Below are positions 45,661 to 53,719 of a stretch of 64,000 bases of DNA, piece by piece. Below the pieces are notes generated by a model. It had not been told where the DNA came from. It made no database searches and was given only the letters and a program-made list of their open reading frames with translations. The first letter of the stretch is position 1. Each line of letters starts with the position of its first letter. The position numbers were made by a program, and so were the translations under genes. This DNA is from Amycolatopsis australiensis (GTDB lineage: Bacteria > Actinomycetota > Actinomycetes > Mycobacteriales > Pseudonocardiaceae): the NCBI RefSeq assembly GCF_900119165.1, contig NZ_FPJG01000006.1, positions 6,634,001 to 6,698,000 of the forward strand. Direction: 5' to 3'.

Positions 45661-45899
45661 GCCATGAGGCGCCCCGGCCCGACTGCGCCCCAACGGCTTC
45701 GGAGTCCTGTAACGCCTGTTCGCGAAGCCGCGATTCTTGCTGTGATCGTTAACAGCGGAGGGCAACGCTCGGGGTGCCGCGCTCCGTCTGCGGCTCACGC
45801 GGGCTCCGCTGCAGGGCAGCGACGCGCCACCATCAGCGAGCTACGCGGCAGCGTCGAGAAGGTCGTCGAGGCGCTCGCCCAGAACGCGGCGGGGTCAAC

Positions 45900-46421
45900 G
45901 TGCTGGCCGACGCGATCGCCTGGGCCGTCGGCGAGAAGATCTACAAGCCGCGCCAGTTCGACACCGAGGGCGGCGTAAAGAAGAACATCCACGGCGATGA
46001 GCAGCACTTCACCACGGACTGGCGTAACGGCAACATGGGCGTCCGCGCGCTTGCGTTCACCGGCGGTGAGATCCCGACTGGCAAGGGCGGCTCGGGCGGG
46101 AGCGAGGAGACGTCGAAGACGCCGGACGAGTCGTACCGGGCGAAGGAGGAAGACCTAATCGCGGCCCTCGGCCGGGCCACGGTCTCCCTGCGGGACATGT
46201 ACGTCCTCAAGGACGAGCAGGACCGGCTGATCATTGAGCGCCTCGGCCTGCGGCCGCTCAAGCTGCACGAGGACTTCCCCAAGCAGCTCACCAAGATCTA
46301 CGCCAAGTACGGCAAGGAAGAGGACCCGTTCGCCACGTTCCCCGAGGACGAGCTGCCGGCCGATCCCATCGAAGAGTGGGGTTCCGCCCAGGACGACGAG
46401 AACGAGGAGAACGGCGAATGA
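45900..46421 (+). CDS. unrecognised mobile-element protein, probably frameshifted upstream
   Basis: From GTG 45900 a 173-residue highly charged protein reads VLADAIAWAVGEKIYKPRQF, then DWRNGNMGVRALAFTGG, and ends in an acidic tail. I do not recognise the family. Just upstream in another frame, ISELRGSVEKVVEALAQNA leads straight into it if one G is added to the GGGG run near 45893, so the true N-terminus probably lies near 45830 or further left. It overlaps the next gene by ATGA. Base composition is slightly less GC-rich than its neighbours. Confidence 0.5.
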   Translation: MLADAIAWAVGEKIYKPRQFDTEGGVKKNIHGDEQHFTTDWRNGNMGVRALAFTGGEIPTGKGGSGGSEETSKTPDESYRAKEEDLIAALGRATVSLRDMYVLKDEQDRLIIERLGLRPLKLHEDFPKQLTKIYAKYGKEEDPFATFPEDELPADPIEEWGSAQDDENEENGE

Positions 46422-46807
46422 GCCGCCTCACAAGGCGGGTCCACCACGACCTGTGCGTCCTCGCCAGCCACGCGCTGGACCACCCGCAGCCCCGGGTTCA
46501 GGAGATCGGCTCCCGGGCCGGCTGGCCGGTCGCGATCTACCTACTCAGCCACCGGCACCCCGGGCGACAACGGTCTCGTCGTCGACTACGTCGGCAGCAC
46601 CATCCGGCCCGGCGGTGACGTCGCCGCGCGGATCAACGAGCACCGCCGCGTGCCGGCGAAGCGGGAGCAGTTCTCGTCCGAGGTCATCCTCCCGCTGCGG
46701 CAGAACACCGCCGAAGAGGAAGTCCGGCGGCTCGAAGGCGTCGTCGCACGCACCCTCGGGGTGCCGCGGTGTCCAAGCGGATCCCCGGTGGCCGACGCTG
46801 GAACTGA
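46418..46807 (+). pseudogene. GIY-YIG-like nuclease gene with frameshifts
   Basis: The ATG overlaps the previous stop. The first frame gives RRVHHDLCVLASHAL and AGWPVAIYLL. After about 46548 the homology continues elsewhere as DNGLVVDYVGSTIRPGG, AARINEHRRVPAKREQF and AEEEVRRLEGVVARTLG. The natural end VSKRIPGGRRWN with TGA (46805-46807) needs another shift near 46767. 'IYLL...DYVGST...INEHR' is the GIY-YIG pattern. Two shifts make it non-functional unless they are sequencing errors. Confidence 0.55.
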
Positions 46808-46819
46808 TGGTCGGGGTCT

Positions 46820-46859
46820 TGAGTGGCCGTGTTGCCCTGCAGGGCAACACGGCCACTCA
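46820..46859. repeat. perfect 40-bp palindrome
   Basis: The left half (TGAGTGGCCGTGTTGCCCTG) is followed without a spacer by its exact reverse complement. In RNA it would form an 18-19-bp stem. It lies 12 bp after the end of the GIY-YIG remnant. It may act as a bidirectional terminator or be a dispersed intergenic palindrome; no T-tract follows. Confidence 0.9.
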
Positions 46860-47386
46860 GGATCCGGGCTAAGGCCCGTCGCTCAGCTCGTCCGGCCGGA
46901 TCGCGGTCACCCGTCGCGGGGGGATGCCGGCCGCTGGATGGCTGACTGGACGAGCGACCACTTGGGCGGAGCCCGGTCGAGGTGCGCAGGGCTGCGTCGG
47001 TCGTGGAGGTGAAGGCTGCAGCGACGCAGTCGCGCGGCGAAATCGACCCGCACACCCGCCGCCTGCATTCCGCCGAGCACACCGGACCGGCTCGTCCTGC
47101 TCCTGAAGCGATCGCCGAGACCCAGGGTGAAGAAGCGCTTGACTGAGCGGGACGCGGGCCGGTGTGCCGAGGGGGAGGGAGCGCGCCGACCCGCGGATTC
47201 CAGGTTATCCAGGCCGGTCGCGATCTGCGCGGCGGCTCGAGGGCAAACATACGACGAGGATGGTTACGCCGAGTCGCCGAGAGGCAGTAGAGTGCCACGT
47301 GGCGTAGCCGTCCGACCATGCAGTGCAACCCGCTCGGCCGAGGACGTCGCCGAGCGGCCCGAGCTACGCGGTAGAAGAGGTGAACC
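46860..47386. other. intergenic stretch ahead of the DUF5131 gene
   Basis: About 525 bp. No gene recognised; frames on both strands are Arg/Pro-rich. The end provides AAGAGGTG as the ribosome-binding site for GTG 47387. Confidence 0.4.
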
Positions 47387-48145
47387 GTGAGCGACAGGTC
47401 CAGCATCGAATGGACGCAGACCACGTGGAACCCGACCACCGGGTGCGACCGGATTTCCGCCGGGTGCGACCACTGCTACGCGCTGACGTTGGCGAAGCGG
47501 TTGAAGGCGATGGGGTCGGCGAAGTACCAGCAGGACGGTGACCCGCGCACGAGCGGGCCAGGGTTCGGCGTGGCGACGCACGCCGCCTCGTTGGCGGAAC
47601 CGTACCGGTGGCGCCAGCCCCGACTGGTGTTCGTCAACTCCATGTCCGACTTGTTCCACGCCAAGGTCCCGGTGGAGTTCATTCGCCGCGTGTTCGCGGT
47701 GATGGAGGCGACTCCGCAGCACACCTACCAGGTGCTGACGAAGCGGTCGCGACGGATCCGCCGACTGGCTGGCTCGCTGGACTGGCCGGGCAATCTGTGG
47801 CTTGGAGTGTCGGTGGAGAACCAGGACGCCGCCTACCGGGTCGACGACCTGCGCGACGTACCGGCCGCGGTGCGGTTCCTCTCGTGTGAACCGCTGCTCG
47901 GCCCGCTCGAGCAGCTCGACCTCGCTGGGATCGGCTGGGTCATCGTCGGCGGCGAGTCCGGGCCCGGCTGCCGGCCGATGGCCGCGGACTGGGCCCGCGA
48001 TCTGCGGGACCAGTGCGTAGGCGCGCGCGTGCCGTTCTTCTTCAAGCAGTGGGGCGGCCGGACCCCGAAGGCCGGCGGCCGGGAGCTGGACGGCCGTACG
48101 TGGGACCAGATGCCGTCCTGCCAGGTGGCTCTGGCTAGCGCTTAG
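47387..48145 (+). CDS. DUF5131 (phage Gp37/Gp68) three-cysteine protein
   Basis: A 252-residue protein of the Gp37/Gp68 family found in phages and mobile elements. Landmarks: IEWTQTTWNPTTGC, cysteines C20-x6-C27-x2-C30, FVNSMSDLFH, YQVLTKRSRRI and VGGESGPGCRPM. The family is thought to be radical-SAM-like with an iron-sulfur cluster bound by the three cysteines, but its reaction is not known. GTG 47387 follows AAGAGGTG. It is convergent with and overlaps by 4 bp the TcmP gene, the protein it is known to co-occur with. Confidence 0.88.
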   Translation: MSDRSSIEWTQTTWNPTTGCDRISAGCDHCYALTLAKRLKAMGSAKYQQDGDPRTSGPGFGVATHAASLAEPYRWRQPRLVFVNSMSDLFHAKVPVEFIRRVFAVMEATPQHTYQVLTKRSRRIRRLAGSLDWPGNLWLGVSVENQDAAYRVDDLRDVPAAVRFLSCEPLLGPLEQLDLAGIGWVIVGGESGPGCRPMAADWARDLRDQCVGARVPFFFKQWGGRTPKAGGRELDGRTWDQMPSCQVALASA

Positions 48146-49353
48146 CGCGGACGTGACATGCGGGCGCGTTCGAAGTCACCGGTTCCGTTGTGATCGACCC
48201 GGCCCTGCTTGTAGAGCTGTTTAACTGCGAGCCGGGCGTGTTTCGCCCGTGCACCCGATCCGAGGGTGGTGCCGAAGACGTCAGCGACGTGGTGCTGGAG
48301 AACCAGCGCTGCGTGCTGGTCGAGGAGTTGGTCGATGTTGTGGGCAATAAGGGCGACCCACGCGGCTTGGTTGGTCGCCTCGTAGTGGTCGCGGTCGAAC
48401 ACCCAGTCGGTGTTCTCTGCGAGGAGGTTGGCCGTACCGTGCCTGGCGGGCTTGGTGAGTCTGGCTTTGCGCCACGCTCCTTCCCAGTCCAGTCCGGCCT
48501 GGCCGATGCAGTCGGCAAACAGCCATAGGCCCTGCGTATTCGCCGTGAACAGGCTCAAAACGAAGATCGGCGCGTGGTCTGGTTGTCGTCGTACCGGCAT
48601 GCTCACGGTCTTGTACCCGCTGTCCGCGGCGAGCTTCTCTGCGTACTGCTGAGCGACTCGCAGGGCAATGGCTGCGGAGGTCTCGCCTCCCTGTTCGCCG
48701 TCTGGTGCGTCGCCGGGGGTTTCGCCGGCACGTTCAAACTCCGGACGCCACCAGCCGCCACCAAGGAAGCGGTCGAGCCGCTCGGCGAGCTTGACGTCCC
48801 TGGGGCTGAGTGCGCGGCCTTCGCGTCGGGCCTTGGTAAGACGGGACCCGAAGTTCCACACGCTGCGGACCGAAATGTGCAGCAGCACGTCCGTGGGCAT
48901 CCCGGCGAGCCGACGTTGCCGGAGCAAGGTCCACAACCGGTCCCGACTGAGTGCGGGCCCGAAGGGATCGAAGAACGCAAAGAGCGCGCGGCCGCGGCAG
49001 CTGGCCATCACCTGGTCGAGATGCTGGTCGACGTCCCCAGAAAGAGCCGCGTAGGGCTGCCCGGCACATCGGTGCCTGAGCACCTGCTCCAGCTTCGAGT
49101 AGGTCTTCAGGTCCTTCTCGATGAAGACCGCGTTGATATCCAGACGATCACGCAGCTTGTGCACCGACCGGAGCATGACCAGCGGGGAACCCGGTGTGTC
49201 GTCGTCGTAGCAGCCCGCTCCAGCGTAGCCATCGAGGAACGTGACTCGACCTCGTGTAACCGAACCCGCCTTGTTGGCGAACGCCGGGCAGTATCGGAAG
49301 AGGAGACCATGTTTCACCACGGCCGGTGCTCTGCGCGCGTCGAAGAAGCCCAC
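48142..49353 (-). CDS. tcmP: three-Cys-motif partner protein
   Basis: A 403-residue protein of the TcmP type (the partner family named for its co-occurrence with three-Cys-motif Gp37/Gp68 proteins). Landmarks: KHGLLFRYCPAFANKAG, VTFLDGYAGAGCYDDDTPGS, then AVFIEKDLKTYSKLEQVL, and LFAFFDPFGPALSRDRLW. The DGYAGAG and FIEKD motifs look like the glycine-rich loop and acidic strand of a Rossmann SAM-methyltransferase fold; that reading is an inference. The 3' end overlaps the DUF5131 gene tail to tail. Function is unknown; defence or nucleic-acid modification is plausible. Confidence 0.85.
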   Translation of the reverse strand: MGFFDARRAPAVVKHGLLFRYCPAFANKAGSVTRGRVTFLDGYAGAGCYDDDTPGSPLVMLRSVHKLRDRLDINAVFIEKDLKTYSKLEQVLRHRCAGQPYAALSGDVDQHLDQVMASCRGRALFAFFDPFGPALSRDRLWTLLRQRRLAGMPTDVLLHISVRSVWNFGSRLTKARREGRALSPRDVKLAERLDRFLGGGWWRPEFERAGETPGDAPDGEQGGETSAAIALRVAQQYAEKLAADSGYKTVSMPVRRQPDHAPIFVLSLFTANTQGLWLFADCIGQAGLDWEGAWRKARLTKPARHGTANLLAENTDWVFDRDHYEATNQAAWVALIAHNIDQLLDQHAALVLQHHVADVFGTTLGSGARAKHARLAVKQLYKQGRVDHNGTGDFERARMSRPR

Positions 49354-50082
49354 CGCCGCCCTCCTCGCCGGGGTTCACACCTCGAATTCACAGAGTGAAC
49401 GCGGTTTCACGTGCTGTCCAGATCCAATGGAGTGGAACAGCGTTCGTCATTATGTTCGCTTGCAGCCCTGTAGGCAGGCGACGCGGTCAGCTCGAACGTC
49501 GCCCAATGGCTCGCCAGCAACTCGCCGAGGTGCTGTGACTTCCCGTGAACGACCACGACAACGCCGCTGGCGTGTCGCATGTGTGCGCACGCCAGCGGTA
49601 TTTCTACAGGTGAAGCTCTGGCATATCGGCTCTCGTTGAGCAGGAGAGCGACACCTGTCGACAGGCGGCGCGAGTGCGGGATTGTCTGCGCCGACCACCG
49701 ATCACGAACGGCGTGAACAGCCGTTTCGGCGCCCTGATCGGTCCGGGCGAAGTCCGGTGACCGCTCTCCGTGGAACCCAGTCCGGTCGCCGCTATGACGC
49801 CATTCCGACCTTCTATCGCACCTGCATTCACGCCACTGTAGTTCCCAGATCTCCGGCGGCTGCCGCGGAGAACGATGAGTTGGGCGGGCCTCCTCCGCGT
49901 GCGGAGGAGGCCCGCCCGCGAAGCTCGGGGCGCTCCAGCCCCAAAGCCTCGAACCCGAGAACCGGTTCCAGCCGGCCACGGGCTCGTCGTACTCCCGACC
50001 GCTGTCGAAGCTCCAGCGCCCGATCGAGCATCAGCAACGCCCGTCGCTGTCGATCGCGCACCACACCCGGAAGGACGACGCC
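49354..50082. other. mostly non-coding stretch with a strong hairpin
   Basis: About 730 bp. A minus-strand frame ending at 49407 includes CAHMRHASGVVVVVHGKSQH and looks partly coding, but no start, ribosome-binding site or family is evident. The hairpin 49882-49917 dominates the right half. GGAAGG just before 50083 serves the next gene. Confidence 0.35.
49882..49917. terminator. perfect 17-bp GC-rich hairpin
   Basis: The arm GGGCGGGCCTCCTCCGC (49882-49898) pairs exactly with 49901-49917 across a 2-base centre. It is a strong terminator-like stem without a T-tract, as is usual in actinomycetes. Which gene it ends is unclear, because no intact gene finishes beside it. Confidence 0.6.
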
Positions 50083-50445
50083 ATGACCATAAGGCCGGAT
50101 CAGCCGAGATCTCCAGGGCCGGACGCTAACCAGTCTCCACCGCACGACGGACGGCACAACGAAGCCGAGTTATCCACAGAACTACGGCGAATGGGTGACA
50201 TTTCTGTGGACAACCCCGCAAGCGTGAGTGAGTCCCGCGCCGACGAGTGGCGCGACGAACGGCACGCACTACTGGCCTTCACTGGTCGAATCCTGAGTAG
50301 CTGGAGCTATACCACGCGCATGATTGCGCTGGCCGGAGCGCTTCTGGCGATCTTGGTGATTGGTATCGGGGTCCTTCGGCTCACCGTCGACGTCGGCCCG
50401 CTGCGGGTGACCAGCAATAGCTCAACCGGCGACCACCACCGGTAG
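50083..50445 (+). CDS. small single-pass membrane protein
   Basis: A 120-residue protein; GGAAGG lies 8-9 bp upstream of the ATG. The first 65 residues are polar and disordered-looking, then one transmembrane helix (MIALAGALLAILVIGIGVLR) and a short outside tail. No family was recognised. Two DnaA-box-like sequences lie inside its coding region (separate entry). Confidence 0.6.
   Translation: MTIRPDQPRSPGPDANQSPPHDGRHNEAELSTELRRMGDISVDNPASVSESRADEWRDERHALLAFTGRILSSWSYTTRMIALAGALLAILVIGIGVLRLTVDVGPLRVTSNSSTGDHHR
50170..50213. promoter_or_regulatory. two inverted DnaA-box-like sequences
   Basis: TTATCCACA (50170-50178) and TGTGGACAA (50205-50213, the reverse complement of TTGTCCACA) both match the 9-mer DnaA-box consensus. 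They face each other 26 bp apart inside a coding region. Two boxes do not make an origin; they could be a replication relic or chance. Confidence 0.4.
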
Positions 50446-50934
50446 CCGCCTGGCGAGCGCTTGCGGCCACCCCGATGCCTCGTTGGGGTGGCCTCAGGTG
50501 AAGTCGCCGGCCTGGCGTGCAGCGGCCTCGCACGATCCGGTTCGTGGACAAGTCCGAGCGCGGCGAGGACGTCGGCGGCCACGAGCCAGGTACCGACGCG
50601 TGAGGTCATGGCCGCCGGGTACGACGAATGGTCCGGCAAACCCGTCCGGCAGGCGATCCAGAAGAAGACCCGGCTCGAACTCACGCCCGATCCCGCAGAC
50701 CGACCCGCGGGGGCGCGCCTACGGCATGACCGAGCTGATGACGCTCACGAAGTCACGCGGATGGAGCTCCCACGCCGACCCGGTGGCCGAGCGGTGTTTC
50801 GACGCGGTCCAGGTTCGCTACCCCGCCAGCGGCACATCAACATCACGAGGGCGGTCCCGAGTAAACGACCGCCCTCACGGACGTCGCTGCCGCGCCTATC
50901 GCCGCTGAGCATCCAGAGCCACTAACCTGACGGT
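50446..50934. other. no recognised gene
   Basis: About 490 bp. A plus-strand ORF fragment (AGYDEWSGKPVRQAIQKKTR) has no recognised family. A 10-bp hairpin at 50847-50876 (GAGGGCGGTC / GACCGCCCTC) resembles a terminator located after the decayed DUF2637 copy's neighbour region. Confidence 0.35.
50847..50876. terminator. 10-bp hairpin
   Basis: GAGGGCGGTC pairs with GACCGCCCTC across a 10-base loop. It lies downstream of the minus-strand DUF2637 remnant and could be its terminator. Confidence 0.45.
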
Positions 50935-51560
50935 CTTGCCCAGTCCTCCACTTCCGAAGGATCCGCCGACCATAGTTGTGCGTTCCGGCCACTCGATCCA
51001 GCTCGGCGCCTGTCGGCGTGCGGCCGCGAGCCCGCTCGCCGACGCAGTACTCCCACATCCGCTGCTCAGCCGTTAATTCAGAATCCCCCATGCTCGACGG
51101 CGAGACCATGACAGCCGGTCTCGCGAGACCGGTGCTTCAGCGCACCGTTCAGCAGCTCGACCGCCAGCAGCAAGACCAAAGGCGGACACGCCGCCACCGT
51201 CACCTGCAACACGCTCAACGTCGGCGCCGAGCCGATGTTCGCCACCAACGACAAGCAGATACCGAACACGAACGCCAGCCACGCCACCCACTGGCCCGAC
51301 CCGCCGCCACCGCGGTGGGTCTTCCACAGCTCGACCGTCGCGATCGTCAGCAGACCATCGACCAGGAGCGGCCAGATCGACGCCGTCACCGTGTCTGCAC
51401 CGAAGCGGAGCGCGAACTCACGTCCGGCCGATAAGCGGCATACGCCGCGCCGAGGCAACCAGCCCGGTACAGGCGCACTGGACAGACAGAGCAAGGTCTT
51501 GAGCAAGCCAGCCCCAGAGCCGCCTCATGAGCGCTCCGTCTTGCTCGCCGGCTCAGCAGC
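50935..51560 (-). pseudogene. DUF2637 protein, decayed copy
   Basis: Pieces in several frames match the intact-looking copy at 52044-52679: VQCACTGLVAS, then GREFALRFGADTVTASIWPL, VDGLLTIATVELWK, LAVELLNGALKHR, and finally SELTAEQRMWEYCVGERARG and GTHNYGRRILRKWRTG. DUF2637 proteins are actinobacterial membrane proteins (several helices plus a DNA-binding-like tail) typical of integrative plasmids. At least three frame changes are needed. Confidence 0.7.
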
Positions 51561-51861
51561 TTTTCCGAACGCGCCCGCCAAGCCGATCATGTAGCGCTGA
51601 TGAGAAGCTCAGACCAGGCGACACGGCCCGGGCAGTTGCGAGTCCGAGGGGAGCCCGAGAGTGCACGGACACGACACCAAACCGCGACACAGACCGACAC
51701 CGCCGCCACCCAACAGCCGAGAAAGACGACCTTGGCCGACATCACTTGACACCATCCGACACCTCAGGGTTCGCGCTCTTAACCAGCGGGTCGGGTCAGG
51801 GCGCTTCCATACGGCGTGATCGGACGCCTCAAACCTCGGCAGCACTTGACGTGCGTCGATT

Positions 51862-51874
51862 CGAACGTATGTTC
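51862..51874. promoter_or_regulatory. LexA (SOS)-box-like palindrome
   Basis: CGAACGTATGTTC matches the Gram-positive/actinobacterial SOS box core (CGAAC-N4-GTTC). A short plus-strand ORF with no known domain follows. SOS control is common for integrative elements; activity here is only a suggestion. Confidence 0.45.
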
Positions 51875-51887
51875 TATGCTCGACGAT

Positions 51888-51918
51888 GTCGGGCGGAGTG
51901 GGGAAGACTCCGCCCGAC
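51888..51918. terminator. 12-bp perfect hairpin
   Basis: GTCGGGCGGAGT pairs with ACTCCGCCCGAC around a 7-base loop (GGGGAAG). It lies just after the LexA-like box, so it may be a terminator or attenuator of a short transcript. Confidence 0.5.
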
Positions 51919-52043
51919 GCCAGCAGGCATCTCGGCCAATGACGGAGCAGTTCCTTGGGAGGAGCGTTTAGATCGACTGGCAAGGTTCCGAGCGGGAGTG
52001 CCCTACGAGACGGCCCTGTTAGTCGCGAGGCGGTCTGGCGATA

Positions 52044-52679
52044 TCAGACCAAGACGTTCAGGTGGTCGTCCCGATCTATCCAGCCGGCCGGTGGCCTTCC
52101 AGGTGCGGAGATCCGGCGGCCGTAATTGGACGTGTTGGTAACGCGGTCCAGTTCCGCCCCGGTGGGGACGCGGCCACGCGCGTGCTCACGGAGGTAGTAC
52201 TGCCACATCCGCTGCTCTGCCGTCAATTCAGTGTCGCCCGAGACGAGATCTCGTGTCGGTACGTCGTTGGTCTCGTCGGTCTCGACTTGCACTCGGCGGC
52301 GGCGCAGAGATCGGTTCAGTAACTCGACGGCCAACAACAAGGACAGTGGCGGGCTGGCCGCCACGATGACCCCGAACACGGTGTGGTCGTAAGTGGATCC
52401 AACGTTGGCGCACAACGACAGGCAGATCCCGAACCCGAACGCCGTCCACGCGATCCGACGCCCGGTGTCATGGCCGGCCTTCCACAACTCCACCGTCGCG
52501 ATGGTCAGCAGGCCATCGACGATCAGGGGCCAGATTGATGCCGTTGTCGGGTCGCCGCCGAAGCGGATTGCGAAGACTCGGCCGTGGCGGTAGGAGGCGT
52601 ACGCCGCGCCCAGCGCAACCAGCGCCGTGCACGCACACTGGATCACTAGTCCGGCAGTCCATCGATCCGTGCGGGTCAC
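52044..52679 (-). CDS. DUF2637 membrane protein
   Basis: About 211 residues from GTG 52679, which follows GGAGG. Four hydrophobic segments (GLVIQCACTALVALGAAYAS; ASIWPLIVDGLLTIATVELW; IAWTAFGFGICLSLCANVGS; FGVIVAASPPLSLLLAVELL) precede a soluble tail with TAEQRMWQYYLREHARGRVP and SNYGRRI. After NYGRRI the frame looks wrong; one added C near 52112 would give ILRTWKATGRLD. DUF2637 proteins are found next to integrases on actinomycete integrative elements; their role is unproven. The start overlaps the repaired integrase stop. Confidence 0.7.
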   Translation of the reverse strand: MTRTDRWTAGLVIQCACTALVALGAAYASYRHGRVFAIRFGGDPTTASIWPLIVDGLLTIATVELWKAGHDTGRRIAWTAFGFGICLSLCANVGSTYDHTVFGVIVAASPPLSLLLAVELLNRSLRRRRVQVETDETNDVPTRDLVSGDTELTAEQRMWQYYLREHARGRVPTGAELDRVTNTSNYGRRISAPGRPPAGWIDRDDHLNVLV

Positions 52680-53719
52680 GACGCACCTCCACGGGCATGG
52701 TTGTGGGCAAGGGGGATGGGGTTCGCCCGTCAGGGTGGCCAAGGCTGTGGCTACGTCCTGGAGCGAGGCTTTGACGTACGTGACCGTCGCGCTGTCGGCG
52801 GAATCGAAGTGGCCCGCGTAGGCATGGGCCACGCCGTAGCCGAAGCGGCGCTCCACCCACGTCAGCGTCGTGTGGCGGAGCCAGTGCGTGGAGACGTTCT
52901 GCGTGCGCACCGACGATACTTGGCGACCGATCCGGTCCCACAGGTGGTCGTAGCGGCGCTTGGTGATCGGCTCACCCGTGCGGTAGCGCAGCAGCTGCGC
53001 GTCTGGGTGGGTCGCGCCTCGCTCGTTGCCGTGGGCGACCAGAAGGCGCATCAGGGTCGGTGAGACCGGTTGGAAGCGGCTGGTGCCGTCTTTCTCCCGG
53101 AGGTGAACGAGACACTGGGTCTCCTCCAGGTCTCGCCGCCGCAGGCCGAGCGCTCCCCGCGGCGGCAGGCGGTCTCGGTGTGCAACCGCAGCAGCAGCGT
53201 GTCCAGATGCGGATCATCGCCGGTCGTCGCGGCCGTGGTGTTGATGTCCACCAGCTCGTGGTCGGCCAACGCCCGCCGCGGCGACGGCAGCCGACGTGGC
53301 TTGGCGACCTTCAACGCCGGGTTCTGCCCCTCGGTCAGCAGCCGGTCGTTCACCGCGTGGCGATAGAGACAGCGGATGGCCGCGATGAAGTTCTCCGCGG
53401 CGTTCCGGCCACCACGGCTGTTGCGGCGCACGAGCGCGTTTGCTCGGCTTTCCTCGGCCAGCTGTTTGATCTCCGACGGCGTCGGCTCATCCAGCCGCCG
53501 GCCACCCCATGCCTCCTCGACGCGGCGCCAGTAGGAGCCGTAGGACCTGGCCGTCGCGGGCGAGACCGCCCGCGAGACCTGCGGGATGTACTCCGAGAAC
53601 GTCGGCACCACCGGCCGTAGCTCGGTCTCGGCAAGCAGATCCGCCGGGGCGATGCCCATTTTTGACAACAGCAACCGGGCCGCGTCCAGCTCCATCGGAC
53701 TAGCGGTCATCACGATCAC
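52676..53719 (-). CDS. tyrosine site-specific integrase, split by frameshifts
   Basis: The N-terminal part (SAM-like core-binding domain; SPATARSYGSYWRRVEEAWG, NFIAAIRCLYRHAVND) and the start of the catalytic domain (LLLRLHTETACRRG) are in one frame. The rest (RDLEETQCLVHLREKDGTSR; VSTHWLRHTTLTWVERRFG; VAHAYAGH) is in another. A missing or extra base in the GGGG run near 53145 explains the break. A further C-run shift near 52715 would restore a stop at 52676-52678 overlapping the DUF2637 GTG. Arg, His-x-x-Arg and His residues of the catalytic set are visible. It overlaps the AbrB-like gene at its 5' end. Confidence 0.75.

Larger units (their letters stand above)
51561..52043. other. intergenic stretch with LexA-like box and hairpin
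   Basis: About 480 bp between the two DUF2637 copies. No gene recognised. It contains a LexA-like palindrome (51862-51874) and a 12-bp hairpin (51888-51918), and is less GC-rich around 51840-51880, suggesting a promoter. Confidence 0.4.

Noticed and set aside
49407..49640. possible minus-strand gene (RHASGVVVVVHGKSQH)
   Set aside because: It looks partly coding, but there is no start, Shine-Dalgarno or homologous family to support it.
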